A stretch of DNA of 64,000 nucleotides from Brienomyrus brachyistius. Its lineage: Eukaryota > Chordata > Actinopteri > Osteoglossiformes > Mormyridae. The stretch lies in the NCBI RefSeq assembly GCF_023856365.1, contig NC_064556.1:1688001-1752000 (forward strand), given 5' to 3'. This document shows, piece after piece, positions 1-12,896 of this stretch. Within the stretch, counting starts at the first letter, position 1; every line of letters starts with the position of its first letter. The translations under genes were made by a program, and so were the position numbers. The notes below the pieces were generated by a model. That model worked only from the letters and a program-made list of their open reading frames with translations. It was not told where the DNA came from and searched no databases.

Positions 1-480
1 ACAGTCACTGTAAAAATAGAAGTCACAGTGGAAACTGTAGCAATATGGTCACTGTGATAACAGTCACTAGCAGTAGAATCACTGTAGCAGTAGTGGTCAC
101 AGCAACAGTCACTGTAGTATTAGAATCACTGTAGCAGTAGTCATCACAGCAGCAGTCACTGTAGCAGTGTAGTTACAATAACAGTCACTAGCAGTAGAAT
201 CACTGTAGCAGTAGTAGTCATAGTAACAGTCACTGTAATGGTAATAGTCACTGTAGCAGTGTAGTTACAATAACAGTCACTAGCAGTAGAATCACTGTAG
301 CAGTAGTAGTCATAGTAACAGTCACTGTAATAGTAATAGTCACTGTAGCAGTGTAGTTACAATAACAGTCACTAGCAGTATAATAACTGTAGCAGTAGTC
401 GTCACAGCAACAGTCATTGTAGCAGTTGTACTCACTGTAACAGTTGAATCACTGTAGCAGTGGAAGTTACAGTGCAAACA
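1..480. repeat. 92-bp tandem array built on CAGTCACTGTAG motifs, cut by the window edge
   Basis: The phrase GTGTAGTTACAATAACAG recurs at 167, 259 and 351, giving a 92-bp period. Within each unit, shorter 15-30-bp variants of CAGTCACTGTAGCAGTAG recur, so the array has nested periodicity. It decays after about 480. Confidence 0.9.
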
Positions 481-1734
481 GTCAAAGTTGCAGTTGCACA
501 TCCAGTTGCAACCATGGAAAGATCACTGTGTGAACCAGGTACTGTGTAGGTGTTAGTAAATCGAGTATCTACATGATGCTCTTTTGCCTCACACGCACAG
601 CAGGCACAAGAAGGCATATGGAACTAGATCCAAAAATACTCTGGGGCAGCTAACTGGAGATACTGGGGCTTTGTTTTTCCTCCGTTTCTCTCTGGAGACC
701 AAGACGCTTCTGCTAGGAGCCACAAGAGGACCCCCACGAGCCCAGGAATTGTCCATTTATCCTGCGCCCCAGGTTTCGAGAAGGGTCTCTGCTGTATTCA
801 TTATCGTGCCGCTCTCACGTTTTCCGTTGTTGGGGGCAGGGAGGAAGAGACGACAGGGGACACCGATTCTGCCACGTAGCAGAGATTATTTTTCTCAGTG
901 GTGTACCCACCGGAGGCAGGTGGGGAACCAGCACAGTCGAAAACAAGCAGCTCTGTGTTCGAGACTGATAGGAGGCATGAAGCCATACAAACACCATGCT
1001 GAGTCCTGACTCGTGTGGCCCCCACGTTAAGCGCCCAGCACCACCAGGGACGAGGGTTGCATCAGGTAGAGGAAGTGCAGAGAAAAGATGATTTTTTGGC
1101 CTGACTTCCACGTGACCGTCAGACCAGGGAGGCGTGGGCTTCGGCTGTGGAGGTGGCCTAACGTCCCTTAACCAGTAATGACTAAGCACAATCGAGAGTT
1201 CCTGGATTAAAGGGGCAGAGAGTGTGGGTCTGGCTGAGTAGGTTTCTTATACCTCTATAAAGAGGCATTACCCTTCTTTTAGATGGATTGGGTATGTATC
1301 ACCTCTCATAAAATAAATGTGGGAGTGAGAGAGGCGAAAACCATTCCAAAGAGCAGATCTTGTATCTCTCATTGTTGTACGTGGATCTGGAACAGAACAT
1401 GCATGTTAAGTGAGTTTCCCTCAAGCAGCTATAAATCATCGGCAGTCTGATGGTTCTAGCACAACTTACTGAGGAGCCCCAGTTACTAACAGGTTTAGGG
1501 TTTAAGGACAGAAATCCCAAAACACCATTACGATTCAGCTCGACAAACACAAGCGGAAGATGCTTTATAAAGCTATCGGATCAGTCGGCGTGACTGACGC
1601 TTTCCACACAAGATCATTTATAGGCATCTAACTTCCACTGAGTTGTTTAAAAGCTGGCATCTAAATCGACTGACACGGAGGTAATGAAGACTGGACCTTT
1701 ACACTCAATGGTCGCTTTAGGCTCTCAAACACTG
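481..1734. other. flank downstream of nrxn2, no gene recognised
   Basis: Unique-looking sequence. Open frames of up to 141 codons on both strands show no recognisable domain or splice context, so I see nothing to annotate. Confidence 0.5.
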
Positions 1735-2169
1735 CATTCACACTACCAAGCCAAAGTGACTCGAATCAGGTTTTTTGCCTAAATGTGATTCAGATCTGAT
1801 TTTTCAAGGTTGTGTGGACACAGAAATCCAATCTTTTCAAATCAGATTTGAGTCACTTGTATATGTGGTCCTAGATCACATATATATACCACTCACAGCC
1901 ATACGACATAAATGAGGAGGGGGTCAGACCCGAATTCATGTGGTTCTTTTTGCCTATATGCATATGCTGAGCGTTCTTTGTTGTCGGTGACACAGATGAG
2001 TAGTGCGAAAACGTATCAATATGCACATGTGTGCCATTTAGATGGACAGATGTGATCACTTTACAGTTAGATACAGGTCACTTGTAATTATGAATGTGAA
2101 CTGTTAAGGCAGGCAAATCTGATCTGGGCGAAAAACTGGAATCGGACAATGGGGCTTGTAATGTGAATG
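1735..2169. mobile_element. probable non-autonomous DNA element with imperfect terminal inverted repeats
   Basis: The left end CATTCACACTACCAAGCC mirrors the right end, whose reverse complement begins CATTCACATTACAAGCCC. The interior has several GATTCAGATCTGATTT-like words in both orientations. No coding capacity is present and no clear target-site duplication was seen, so the superfamily is not assigned. Confidence 0.5.
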
Positions 2170-2542
2170 TTTCCATAGCTGGTATCAGGCAGGAGCCACT
2201 TTTGTTGCCAGAACTGCTTCAAGGACAGATAAGTTGTGTGTTCTGGGAAGCCTTTCTGCAGACCACTGCTCCGCTAAGCTGTCAGGTCTGCACCTGTGGC
2301 CTCCCTGTTAGCTTTAATGAGTCTGCCCGTTCTCCTCTGACCTCGCTCATTAACAAGGTGTTCGCAGCCACAGACCTGCCACTGAATGGCTGTTTTATGT
2401 TCGTCGCACCATTCTGAGCTCTAGACACCATCGTGTGTGAAAATCCCCGGAGGCTCGCTGTTTCTGAGATGCTGGAACAGCTACGTCTGGCAACGGTGAT
2501 CACACCATGTTCAGATGCGCTGAGATGGACGTCTCAGCTGTT

Positions 2543-2977
2543 TGGTTTGGCTCTTTAGCCTTTCACCCTGTCTGCGTGCTGTATGTGTTTGGCTAGAGCC
2601 ATGTGATTGGCTCTTTAGCCTTTGACCCTGTCTGCGTGCCGTATGTGTTTGGCTGGAGCCATGTGATTGGCTGTTTAGCTTTTGACCCTGTCTGCGTGCT
2701 GTATGTGTTTGGTTGGAGTCACGCGATTGGCTCTTTAGCCTTTGACCCTGTCTGCGTGCTGTATGTGTTTGGTTGGAGTCACGCGATTGGCTCTTTAGCC
2801 TTTGACCCTGTCTGCGTGCTGTATGTGTTTGGTTGGAGTCACGCGATTGGCTCTTTAGCCTTTGACCCTGTCTGCGTGCTGTATGTGTTTGGTTGGAGTC
2901 ACGCGATTGGCTGTTTAGCTTTTGACCCTGTCTGCGTGCTGTATGTGTTTGGCTGGAGCCACGTGATTGGCTGTTTG
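2543..2977. repeat. 60-bp minisatellite, about 7 copies
   Basis: The unit GGCTCTTTAGCCTTTGACCC...GTATGTGTTTGGTTGGAGTC recurs every 60 bp. Units between about 2701 and 2940 are nearly identical while the edge units differ, indicating recent homogenisation of the core. Because 60 is a multiple of 3 and the unit lacks stops in some frames, both strands show long periodic open frames that are artefacts. Confidence 0.95.
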
Positions 2978-3103
2978 GAGAAACAAGCAGCACGCGTTGG
3001 AAAGCAGGTGTGTAATAATGCCCACTGCGTATACGTCTGTATTCGTTTATACAACATTTTCCGTATATTTTATATGCAGAAACATTCAATGCTTGTCTAC
3101 CTG

Positions 3104-3109
3104 TTTATT
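3104..3109 (-). other. candidate nrxn2 polyadenylation signal AATAAA
   Basis: TTTATT on the plus strand gives AATAAA on the transcript strand, the first canonical hexamer I find downstream of the stop. It is followed within about 50 nt by a T/A-rich stretch. A weak, position-based call. Confidence 0.3.
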
Positions 3110-3196
3110 CCATGTGCCCCCAAAGAGCACCAATCTTGCTTTACCCCAATCCTGCTCTCTGTGATATGCAGGTGGGAGCAAGCCTGGGTCACAGCA

Positions 3197-3213
3197 AAGG
3201 GTAGCCCCCCCCC
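3197..3213. repeat. poly-C tract
   Basis: An uninterrupted run of about 16-17 C, inside the distal part of the probable nrxn2 3' UTR. Confidence 0.9.
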
Positions 3214-5650
3214 CCCCCCCCTCGGCCCCTGGGGATCTGGGGGTCAATGGCCCTGGTCAGGGACTCACAGAACGACATGTGACTGTCTATCTCCGAATTA
3301 ATCTGGAATTTAGGTTATATAACCATAAATGAAGCTACGAGACTTAGGTGAGGAAGAGAATGAGGTCTGAATTCTGCCGGACAAACCACACATGACACAG
3401 GTCTAAGAAGTATATAACCAATTGTATTTTTCCTTTGATAATGTACACATATTTAGATTAATCTCACTGTAACACTTTACAATAACATTTAGTAAGAACA
3501 GGGGTATACGGAGAGCAGCCTATGTTTACACAGTCTGTCAAAATATATAAAAATAAATTAAATCAATTAAAAATGTACGGAACATCATTTAATAATGTGA
3601 ATGACTGCTGCTACCCTCTGGATGTGGAGCTGTGCTCGTTCGTTCATGTACAAACGAAATGGTAAAAACATACTGAACTGAAACGATACCGTCCCTGCCT
3701 TCTTGGGTGAGTCATTTTACGTACAATCAGTAATGTCCCTATGAAAATGTAATGTACATTAATGTGGCACAAAAATGACCGAGATGGTATTTTAAGGTGT
3801 TTAACTCTTTCAATGTTTTTTTTTTTTCCTCACGCTGTCATGGAGAAACCCCGTTTTAAATAACCTTTCAACCCAAACCACATTCTGTTTAATTAAGAAA
3901 AAAAAATATACAAATCGAAATTTTCCAGATTTCCTTTTTTCGTTTTCTTAAACAAGAATAACAGGGAAAACACATTATTTTCAGTAATGGTTCAAATATC
4001 TAGACATCTCACAAACTTTTTCAATATTTTTTCTTTTCATGGAACAGTTTTTTTTTTTTTGTGGAATCAAGAAAATTAGAATACTAGACGTTTGTTTGAT
4101 CTCAAAGGAAATGTAATTATTCCTTCGGCAAAAGTTTTCAGCTCCTTCTCGTGGTTCTTCGTCTCGACCCTGCAGACAGAAGAGGTTGCGAGCGTTCCAT
4201 ACGCGTGCATGGCTTCCCAGCAGAGACACATCTCCACAAGTCATTTTCACCTCGCAGATTCCTCACTTTTCCATCCCGTGCACTAGGCTCAGTCAACAGG
4301 CATTTACAAAGACGACTGCCGGGTCCTTTGTTGCATGTGTGGAGAGTCTTTCGAGTCTTTTCCTCCCGTTTAATTTCCCAGAATGCTCAGGGCCTGCCAT
4401 TTTTTAACTTCCATTTCCGATAAGCTTTCAGTGAAGTTCACCGTTTTCTTGATACATATGCGAATATAGCAAAGTTAGTTTTTTTTTTTGTCTTTTTTTA
4501 ATTTTTTTTGCAGCTGTAGAATTTCTCTCCTTCTGTGACTTTGAAGAACTGGATTTCAGGATCTGTTCCCTCCAGGACTTTGTGGCAGCTTCATAGTATT
4601 GGAGCCTCAGCAAATCTTAGACAAATTGGCCCAGAAGAATAATCCGGGGTTTTTTGGCCTCAGGGTTTGGCGGAGGAATGAAGTTTCTCGATTTTGTCGT
4701 CACCACGTTTAGTTACTTAACACGTTTTTTTTTTTTTCATTTAGCACTGAAACAGCCTTTTGCTTTTAGTTAGTGAATACGACATGCTCAAAAGACAGCT
4801 GAATAATGTTGCATTAGCACCTTAGCACCGTGGATGAAGAGAGGCGGAGGGAGGGGGACCGTGAGAGACGAGGAGGAAGGCAATCCAAGGTTGGACAGGG
4901 GTCGGGGGAGGGGTCTGGAATGTCGGAACGCGTCCTGCACAAGGTGTCCTCCATGCTGTCGGATTTCGGATCTGTCTGGGTTTGTCTCCGAGCGTTCGGG
5001 TAACCTGGGAGATCTCGCCGTGCCTGGGTTTGCCTGGGCGAAGCCTGTCTCGAGACGGAGCCTTCTGGAACACTCGCGATCCAGAGTTTCATTCCACAGG
5101 CGTCCGTCTCCTGCGGCTCGCAAAGTGGTAACAAGGTTCTCCTCCAGTCCTGGCTCGTCCCAGGTTCGAATCCCTACTCGCTAGCCTGGGCGTTACTTTG
5201 GAAAAGCCAACCGGCACGATATTTACAGAAGACGAGGACGAATCCTGGGTCTCGTGTGCGTTACAAGAGGGGATGAGCTGAGTTACTGTGCCGGAGAAAG
5301 GAAAACACAAACCGTAATGTGAAAATAAAAGAATAAAATCACAGTTAGAAAGCTAAGAAAGAAACAGCATCGGTGGATGAGAGCGAGTTGGGTTTTTTGT
5401 CCGTCTGAAGGAAAGAATAGACTTCACCCTTCCGAGTCGACTCTTCTCTCTCTTCCCTGCAGCGTTGACCTCAGGGAGAAGAGAAAGGATGAGAGGAGCT
5501 TTTCGCCAAAGCATGGGGTTTGGACTGATGGTTGTGTGGAAATGCTGAAGGAGGGTGAGGTGGGAATTGATGCTGTCTGAAGCTGGGTCCACGCTCTTTC
5601 ATGTTCCTCTCCTCCTCCCTCTCTCCGTCTCTCCCTCCCTGGGGCCGCTC

Positions 5651-6538
5651 TCACACGTAGTACTCCTTGTCCTTGTTCTTCTTGTTCTTGGTGACGGTCT
5701 TGGCGGCTCCGGGCTGCTTCTCCTTGACCACGGCTCCGTTGCTCTGCGTGGCCGAGTTGCTGATGTAGTTGCGGCTCTGGTCCACCTGGTAGGAGCCCTC
5801 GTCGCGGTTGCGGTATTTGTACATGGCGTAGAGCAGGATGAGGATGCAGAGCGCGGCGGCGGCCACGATGCCCACCACCATGCCTGTGGTGCTGCTGGAC
5901 TCCCGGATCACTTCCACTGCGCCAGGCGGACCCCTCTCTCCAGAGGCGGTGGGGTTGGCTGTGGGTACATGGCGGAAATTGGGGGGGTGAGTTATTCCCG
6001 GGGGGTGCCGATGTCGCCCGCCATGGTCGGGGTTGTAGGAAGGGGGGGCAGGGGGTAGAAGGACCTGGTCGCGGGTGTTCATTTTGCCAGCGGGGATGTG
6101 CCCCCCGCTGGCAGCTGGCTTGTGGCGGGGCAGGTGGTCGGGGTTGGCGGTGGGGCTGGAGGGGGGCGGGGGGCGGTGGGAGTTGGGGGTTTTGAAGTGG
6201 CGGTCGCGGGGGTTCTGGACCCCGCCCTCTGCCGCCGGCGGGGGCGGAAGGACCGTCCTGTCGGTGACGAGGGGGGAGTTCTTATAATAGTCCTCGTCAT
6301 CGGACTCGGTCATCTCCCCCGAACCGTAGGCCGACACCTCAATGGGGTCCTCGCAGTCCTCCTGGTCCAGGGGGCAGGGGGGGGCGGGCGTTGGCCAGCG
6401 TCAGGGACTCTTTGGTGGTGTCGATCAGGGTGACAAAGGGGCGGTAGGTGGGGGGCGGGGGGATGACTGGGTAACGGGTGGCGATAGACGGGGGGTCTAG
6501 GGAATCCACCGTAATTATTGGCAAGACTAATTCCCCTC
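5651..6538 (-). CDS. nrxn2: nrxn2 terminal exon: stalk, transmembrane helix, cytoplasmic tail (frame conflict inside)
   Basis: The exon opens after TTCCTGTCCTAG at 6539 and encodes [20 protein letters not shown], a Pro-rich stalk, [29 protein letters not shown], the helix [20 protein letters not shown] (about 5821-5882), juxtamembrane [10 protein letters not shown] and a tail ending KDKEYYV with the stop at 5651-5653. Juxtamembrane and EYYV sequences are family sites for protein 4.1 and PDZ proteins such as CASK. The coding span is 888 nt where the phases require 3n+2 minus one, so the frame changes once: upstream of about 6384 it reads ...[12 protein letters not shown] and would stop at 6339-6341, while [17 protein letters not shown] onward is in another frame. 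Removing one base in the C8/C5 tract (6370-6384) reconciles them. An assembly error is the simplest explanation; a true disrupting variant is not excluded. Confidence 0.92.
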
Positions 6539-8116
6539 CTAGGACAGGAAAGAGAGAAGGTGGGAGAAAAGGTGTCAGTGGGGCACTAGGACCTTGGGGG
6601 GGCCAACAGAGAATCAGCCACAGTCAAAACAACAACAACAGCACAAGAATTAACCTCCAGTAGAACAACACTAAGACTAAGAGGTTAGTTATACAGTTAG
6701 AGTCTATTTAGATGTTAGTCTTCTATTTAAAACGTTGTTCTGACTACTCTAAATTCATACATATACATAAATATTAAAAATATATACAGTACAGGAAATA
6801 AAAAGTAACAGAGATCCAGATTAATGGCTACTCTTAATGTATTTCCTGAATTCCCCTAACTACATTACTAAACTGGGTCAGTACTACAATATAATGTTAC
6901 AATAAGACTAAACAACAGTTAAATGTCTCTCTGTTACATCTCTCTCTCTCATTCTACCTTACACATCTGATTTCCCTTTTAGACTTGCTTTGTCTCTTTG
7001 CCTTTGTTTAAATAAGATAGCAAACCACAGAGTTTAGGTCACTTACATCAACAAATTGGCCGCATGATTTTAGCATGAAAAAAAAATTACAAAAAAAGAA
7101 AGCTGTGTAAGATTGTCCTGGTAGAAGCACAACTTTACCCCCTTTTAACCTGCGTTAATTATTCCTGCAAACGTGTGTTTTAGAAATATGTTTTAATATC
7201 TTGCCTTGTCCTTAGAGAGGTGCAAGACGGTCGGCTAATTGTAAAGGGGAGGCCTGCAGAAGACGGAGAGCAATCCCAGAATCCTCTGCCTACAACCAAT
7301 CCAATCCCTCCCCATCCACCCATTACCCATAATGCATCTCCCACCCCCCATAAACCAAATAAAAACACACTAACAAGAATGATATTCCCATGTTTCAGAC
7401 CTGGTTATACACTAAAACGTTATTATTGGTAATAAAGCTGTTTTAAATCACCTAGTGTTATCATTACTTTGAGCCTGGTTTTGAAGTTTCAAATGGCTTC
7501 ATTAACGCACGTTTATGAAAATCCTGACCCCCTCCCCACCCCGAAAAAAAGAAAAACAAAGCATCTCAGAATATATGCATTTTGTTTAAAATGAACAGTG
7601 GAGGAATAGGAAAATAGTAAATTAGAAGGTGCAGGTAAAGAATGACATTGAACAGTGCATATGACTAAGACAGTGGGCCTCATCTTTGGGCTGAATTACA
7701 AAGCCCCGTTCTTTACGGTAGAAAGTTGGAGGAAGCAGAAATGAAAACACCTTAGACCCATACAACAGCGGACATCTCTGTAAAAACATCAGCAATAGGC
7801 TGCTCGCAGCATTCCGGAAAGTACAGCTCTAATATCACTCAGATTAGGACATGCTTCAATTTAGAAGCTTTTTTAGATAGGGGAGCCATGTTTAAGCGAA
7901 TGATTAATTACAGTGCAAGTTTTTTGGTTGTAGCATTTGCTTTTCAGGTGTGTGGAGCACTGATTGGAGTTGCAGGGAGGGGGAATTGGATGGACTGTTT
8001 TGAGGGTGGGGGGGACGTTTCATATTTACAGGGTGAGGTGGCCCGGGCAGACAGGTGGGTGTTTAAAGGACAGTGTGTGGGGGTGGCACTAAAATGTTTG
8101 ACAGGGATGCTTTTGG

Positions 8117-8160
8117 TGGTGTGTGTGTGTGTGTGTGTGTGTGGGGTGGGGGGGGGGGGC
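8117..8160. repeat. (GT)n followed by poly-G
   Basis: About 12 GT units pass into an interrupted G run. A simple intronic microsatellite. Confidence 0.9.
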
Positions 8161-9639
8161 GGTGTGTTTATGACTCATAGAACTTGGAACCTTCCCCTCT
8201 AACTGTTTATGTAGCATGGACATAGAGAAAAGGTTACACTTTCTACCAAATGTACATCGAAATAAATGACAGTAAGTGGCAAAGAAAATCATATCAGAAA
8301 CAGGAAATAAGCAGTTCAGAAGCGCCCAGATTTGTATAATTAAGCTGTGGTGAACCCCCCCCCCCCACCCCCGCACACAATTCACGGTGCTGTGTTTGTG
8401 TCTGAAGGAAGAGTACATCAACTACACTGTCCCTGGGAAAAGGTACAGAAAATGTTCGCCTTGGCGGTTTCGTTGGCCTCAGCTCCGTCACTGTGCGTCT
8501 ATGAGCCCAAGAGCGTGTGGTTATTCTCTAATGAGCAGTTCGTTTAAACGATTGGATACCTTGCTAAGCGAATACACCACCACGTAAACATACAAATTAC
8601 GGAGAATACAAATAGATGGCTGACTGGCCGAGAAACCCAACGAAATCGAGAACGTTCGCCGACACATTAATCAAGCGATTAAGTAAACTACGGCAGGCTC
8701 TGCCCGCGTTTCTCCCCATTTATAGATGCGGAAAATAATTATCTCCTGACAGCCTGTCCACATATCCCATGGGCGAAATTGTCGGCCACGTTTGATGGAT
8801 GCAAACAAGGGACGCAGCTGGGAACGAGAGCGACTGCTCCGCTACGAACTCAGTGGTTATAATTAAGGCATATGAGTGCGGAGATCGTGTAAAATCTCAG
8901 CCTTACTCTGTACTCTACCCTCAGAAACAACACACAGGCCTGGAAAAAGTGCTGGCATCTGCTCTGGGTGAAGCTGGAGTGTTTCCAGAACATTCATGGA
9001 GTCTTTCAGGTTGGCATATTTTCAGACCCCTTTCGTCACGCAGCTGTGATTGGTCAAATGGAATGTTTGCTGCCTATGTGTAATTCAATTTAGCAGTTTT
9101 AGCAATTTTAGTGTAACGTATCATAAGGCGGAACATGATAAGAGCTGCCAAGAACTGCACAGGTGAGAATAAATCCTCCTTCATTTCCTTCATGATAAAC
9201 GTGCCGATTTGATATTAAAGCGCTTCCTCTTTAGAGTGCCGGTGATCACTGTATCCAGGTAAACACAGACCTTCCTGCTCACGGCAACAAAACATTCTCA
9301 ACAAAAGGCGAAACAAAAATGTCTGGTCCGTTTACATCCTTCAGGGACTCTGAAACACGCAATCATGCTATGCCCTGTGATACCGCCTCAAAGGCTCTGA
9401 GCACTTGCTTATGCCACCACACCACCAGAGAATCTCACAGAATCACCCGGAAATCAACGTGCGCTCCTGCCACGGAACATTCTGGGAATCAAAGCTGCCC
9501 TGAGCTGACATCGCCTGCTGAGAGATGGCAAGCTTAATTTTCAGCTTGATTTAGTTCTGCAGGGCTGCCATTAAGTACAGAGGATATTCCCTCCATAAAA
9601 CATGCATGTGTTACGGGGCACAGGGTCAAAGGTTATAAT

Positions 9640-9725
9640 ACTGTCAGTTACACCAACTCAGGTGGCACAGGGCAGGAGGCAAGGGATCAGCCTGGACGGG
9701 ATGCCAATCCATCACAGAATTATAA
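9640..9725 (+). mobile_element. fragment of fish interspersed repeat
   Basis: GGTGGCACAGGGCAGGAGGC and GGGATGCCAATCCATCACAG match the phrasing of the longer copies at 20556 and 22266 (sum-up, total, 'GCCAGTCCATCGCAG'-type box). Truncated at both ends. Confidence 0.5.
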
Positions 9726-9924
9726 TAATACTGAAATTAATGACGTGGTTCATTTTACCTCTAGGTAAAAGAAAATACCATATATAGGACACTTAAATTA
9801 TTATGACAATTATGAAAATACAGCAGGTATAATATTTTCGTTCAGCGCCACACGTGTCCAGAGTCTGTTTCTGGAAATAAGGTGAAATATCAGGTCATCG
9901 CCGATACTAAGGCACCCCGAGTAT

Positions 9925-9995
9925 GGGTCTTTGGACCCCACTCAGGGTAGGAATCGAACCCACTACCCAGAATGTGCCAGGCTACAGTGATGTCA
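9925..9995 (-). mobile_element. tRNA-like SINE head fragment
   Basis: Read on the minus strand, GGGTTCGATTCC-type B-box sequence (plus: GGAATCGAACCC at about 9950) is flanked by SINE-like text with the usual CCTGGCACATT segment. Only a short head is recognisable. Confidence 0.4.
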
Positions 9996-12508
9996 CCCAA
10001 GGCAATACCCAAAAACGCTTCTGTCCCATAAAGGCAAGAGATCAAAGTGAAATTACTTGGAAAAAATCGAATGAAATTTTCCAAATACATTTATCTGTGC
10101 TGATAGCTTTTCGGAAGCTTCTGAAATTCAGTCATGAAACCTCCCTCATTTCAAACGGCAAGTATGTCATTTACACGGGAGTGAAGGTGATGGAGATGGG
10201 AAGCAGGCCGAGCGGCGAAGCTGTCGCACATACAGTCCACAGGAAGTGCTGACGCACAGATCTCTGATATGGAACAATTTACCAGCCCAAAGCAGGCCTC
10301 ATTTAGGTCGTTTCCAGAAGACTCTCGTGGAATCTCACTACAATGACTTAAAGAGGTGGAATGGCACTGGTCAACAGCATTAAACTTCTACATGTTATCC
10401 TTAAATGACACTCTATTTCGTGTTTCGTGGTTTGTCAGCAAAACTCTTCGCCTCTGGGCAGCAGGATCAAACAGAGACAGAAGGAATAATGCATCGATTT
10501 TTTTCATAATCGCTTTTGCGGTGTTGGGTTACAATGACCCGACTTCAGGGAAGCGGGGGGCAGGAGGCGCCCGGGGATGACATGGCGGGAGATGTACTCG
10601 CACAGTCACACACTGCGAGCTCCCATGTTTTTAGGGTCTATGGAAGGATACTGGACACGCACACAAAAAACAGTGGATGGGAGGCACAGTGTTACTCAGA
10701 TGTGCTTCCTCTGGTCAGTAGGTTGTTGGGTCAAATCCTAGGGACAGCAGAGACACAAGGGGGCGCTGTGGTTCCGAAAAAGGCGCGATCGGGTCATTTC
10801 ACCAAAATGTTATTTTTAAATCGATGAAATGGACCTGGCAGGTTCCTGGCTAGCATTTGCATTGCATGAAATATCCTTAGAGATACATCAATCTGATGAC
10901 AACGCGCTGACTGCAGCCGCCGTGTGATTTGTGCCTTTCGACGGCGTGCTGAGAGTTACAACCGCAATTTTGTACACCGTAGTCCCAAATCCGTGCTCCT
11001 CACAGAGTGAACATGGAGCCTTCCGGAACGTTCCCAGAAGAGACAATGCATGCTTTTCTTTAATTGTAATCGCAGACAGCAGTCACTCATCACAATGGTT
11101 TCTTCAGATCATTCTACCTGGGGAGTTTGTGTGGGGTATGGGGTTTGCATGGGGGTCTCCGCCAGGTACCCCTGCAATCCTGCGGCAGCCCAAAGGCACG
11201 TCATCGGCCAGATGCCCTCATCCCTGGCGTGTCTTTCTGCACGTCCTGCCGTGGAGATGTTGATAGGCGGTTTTGGAAGATGAATGGATGGCTGACTTCT
11301 CCTGTCCACATCTGTTTTGCTTTTGGACCGATTTCCTCTCCAGATACTGAGCTCTTCATTCCAGCGTGGCTCTTGATTAATTAATTCATTGCTTAACCTG
11401 GACACAAGCGCAGGTACACCCTGGGGCAGACTAGTCCATCGCGCTAAACTCAACCAACCTAAACTGACTCGGTCTCCTCCCTGTTTGTGACGGACTGGGC
11501 TTTGCCCTAAAATGACTGAACTCCTTATGCACACAAGTTTATTCTGATGACGGTCCTGATCTTTAATCGTTACGGAGACTGATGGGTGTTGGGACTCGGG
11601 CCTCGTTCTGCTTTAATAGGGGCACGAGACCCAGACAGGGAGGCCGGGTCTGTTGTGGAGTCTTGCTTGTTGTTTATTATATATATATATATAAAAAACT
11701 GAGCTCTTTCTTCATTTCATGGAGACCAGTTCCTATCACAGGATCAAATTCACCATCACCGAAGCCCGTCGTCCTTAAGTACATGTGCCCTAAGCGTCAA
11801 AGAGATCCCACTTAATTCCTCACAAAATTACCAGTTGCATAATAACACCACAAGACAACGGCTGAAATTAAATGTGTCTTGAAGATTAATTTAGCAAAAC
11901 CGTAAGTTAATGATATTAAAAGACTGATCGTTTTATCCGTTGGGTGGTTCCGAGTCCCTTTATGTTAACAGGAACCCAGTAAAGTTAATAAAATATAGTA
12001 TATAATTAAACCAACTGTGATGGGTAAGTTTTTATATATATATTTTATATATTTTTTATAACGGCTGGGAAATAATTGAGAACTTGCTTCCTACGTCCTT
12101 CATCAGAACTGAACATCTTGAAGAAAAGCTCTCCCATAGACCTTCGGGTCTAACCAGGACCATTATTAATTCAGGCAGAGCTGTTACAGAAAAACAATTC
12201 AAAAAAATCGGAAAATGGTCATTTTTTTTCTAGGATAATCTTATAGTTCAGATCAAGTGCATCTTGAGGAACCCAAGAAGAGCGTCTCTCTCGTAAGCAA
12301 TGAAACGGTGATTGGTAAACATAGGTCGGTTGTTAGCAGCAATTCTGCAGGCACTTGAACAATCCAGGTAACCAGACTTGAATAAACAGACAAAGTGTAT
12401 ATCAAGAAGACAGACGCAGGGCCATAACACAACAGCCAGTCACATGCAGCTCCTTAAATCCCTTAGTGTGTTACATGAGAACTGTGAAAGTCTCGAAAAG
12501 ACACTACC

Positions 12509-12600
12509 ATCCATCCATCCATCCATCCATCCATCTAACTGAATTTCCAGTACAGGAACAGAGGGGTCCTGGAGCCCCTGGATGGGATGACAGTCCATAA
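12509..12600 (+). mobile_element. (CCAT)n-led fish interspersed repeat, 5' fragment
   Basis: Seven or so CCAT units lead into text on a sum total ending GGATGGGATGACAGTCCATA, as in the longer copies at 20556 and 22266. The 3' half is missing. Confidence 0.6.
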
Positions 12601-12776
12601 TAGAGTATATAAGACATTTACAACTCTAATGATAACGTGAAGACCTTAACCCCCCCCACCCAGCCCTAAGTAACCAAACGAAATACGAGATACGAGACAT
12701 TTAGCTTTTTTTTTTTGATTCACGGATCTTTGTGGGCACCTGAAAAGTGGTCCCTACAATGTAATATAAACCTGAT

Positions 12777-12896
<120 letters not shown>

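Larger units (their letters stand above)
3104..5650 (-). other. nrxn2: probable 3' UTR of nrxn2
   Basis: Between the nrxn2 stop and about 3.1 kb the sequence is mostly unique, AT-rich below 4.8 kb with T/A homopolymers, and GC-richer from 4.8 to 5.3 kb. It holds no convincing coding exon; the open frames of up to about 116 codons show no recognisable domain. No canonical AATAAA occurs on the minus strand before 3104-3109, so a UTR of about 2.5 kb is plausible. ATTAAA variants occur nearer (for example 3888-3893 and 3588-3593), so the end is uncertain. Confidence 0.45.

Noticed and set aside
2511..3301. Periodic open frames on both strands over the 60-bp repeat
   Set aside because: The unit length is a multiple of three; no initiation, splice or homology support.
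4788..5184. Overlapping open frames of 83-116 codons on both strands
   Set aside because: They lie in the probable nrxn2 3' UTR, in GC-richer sequence, with no homology recognised.
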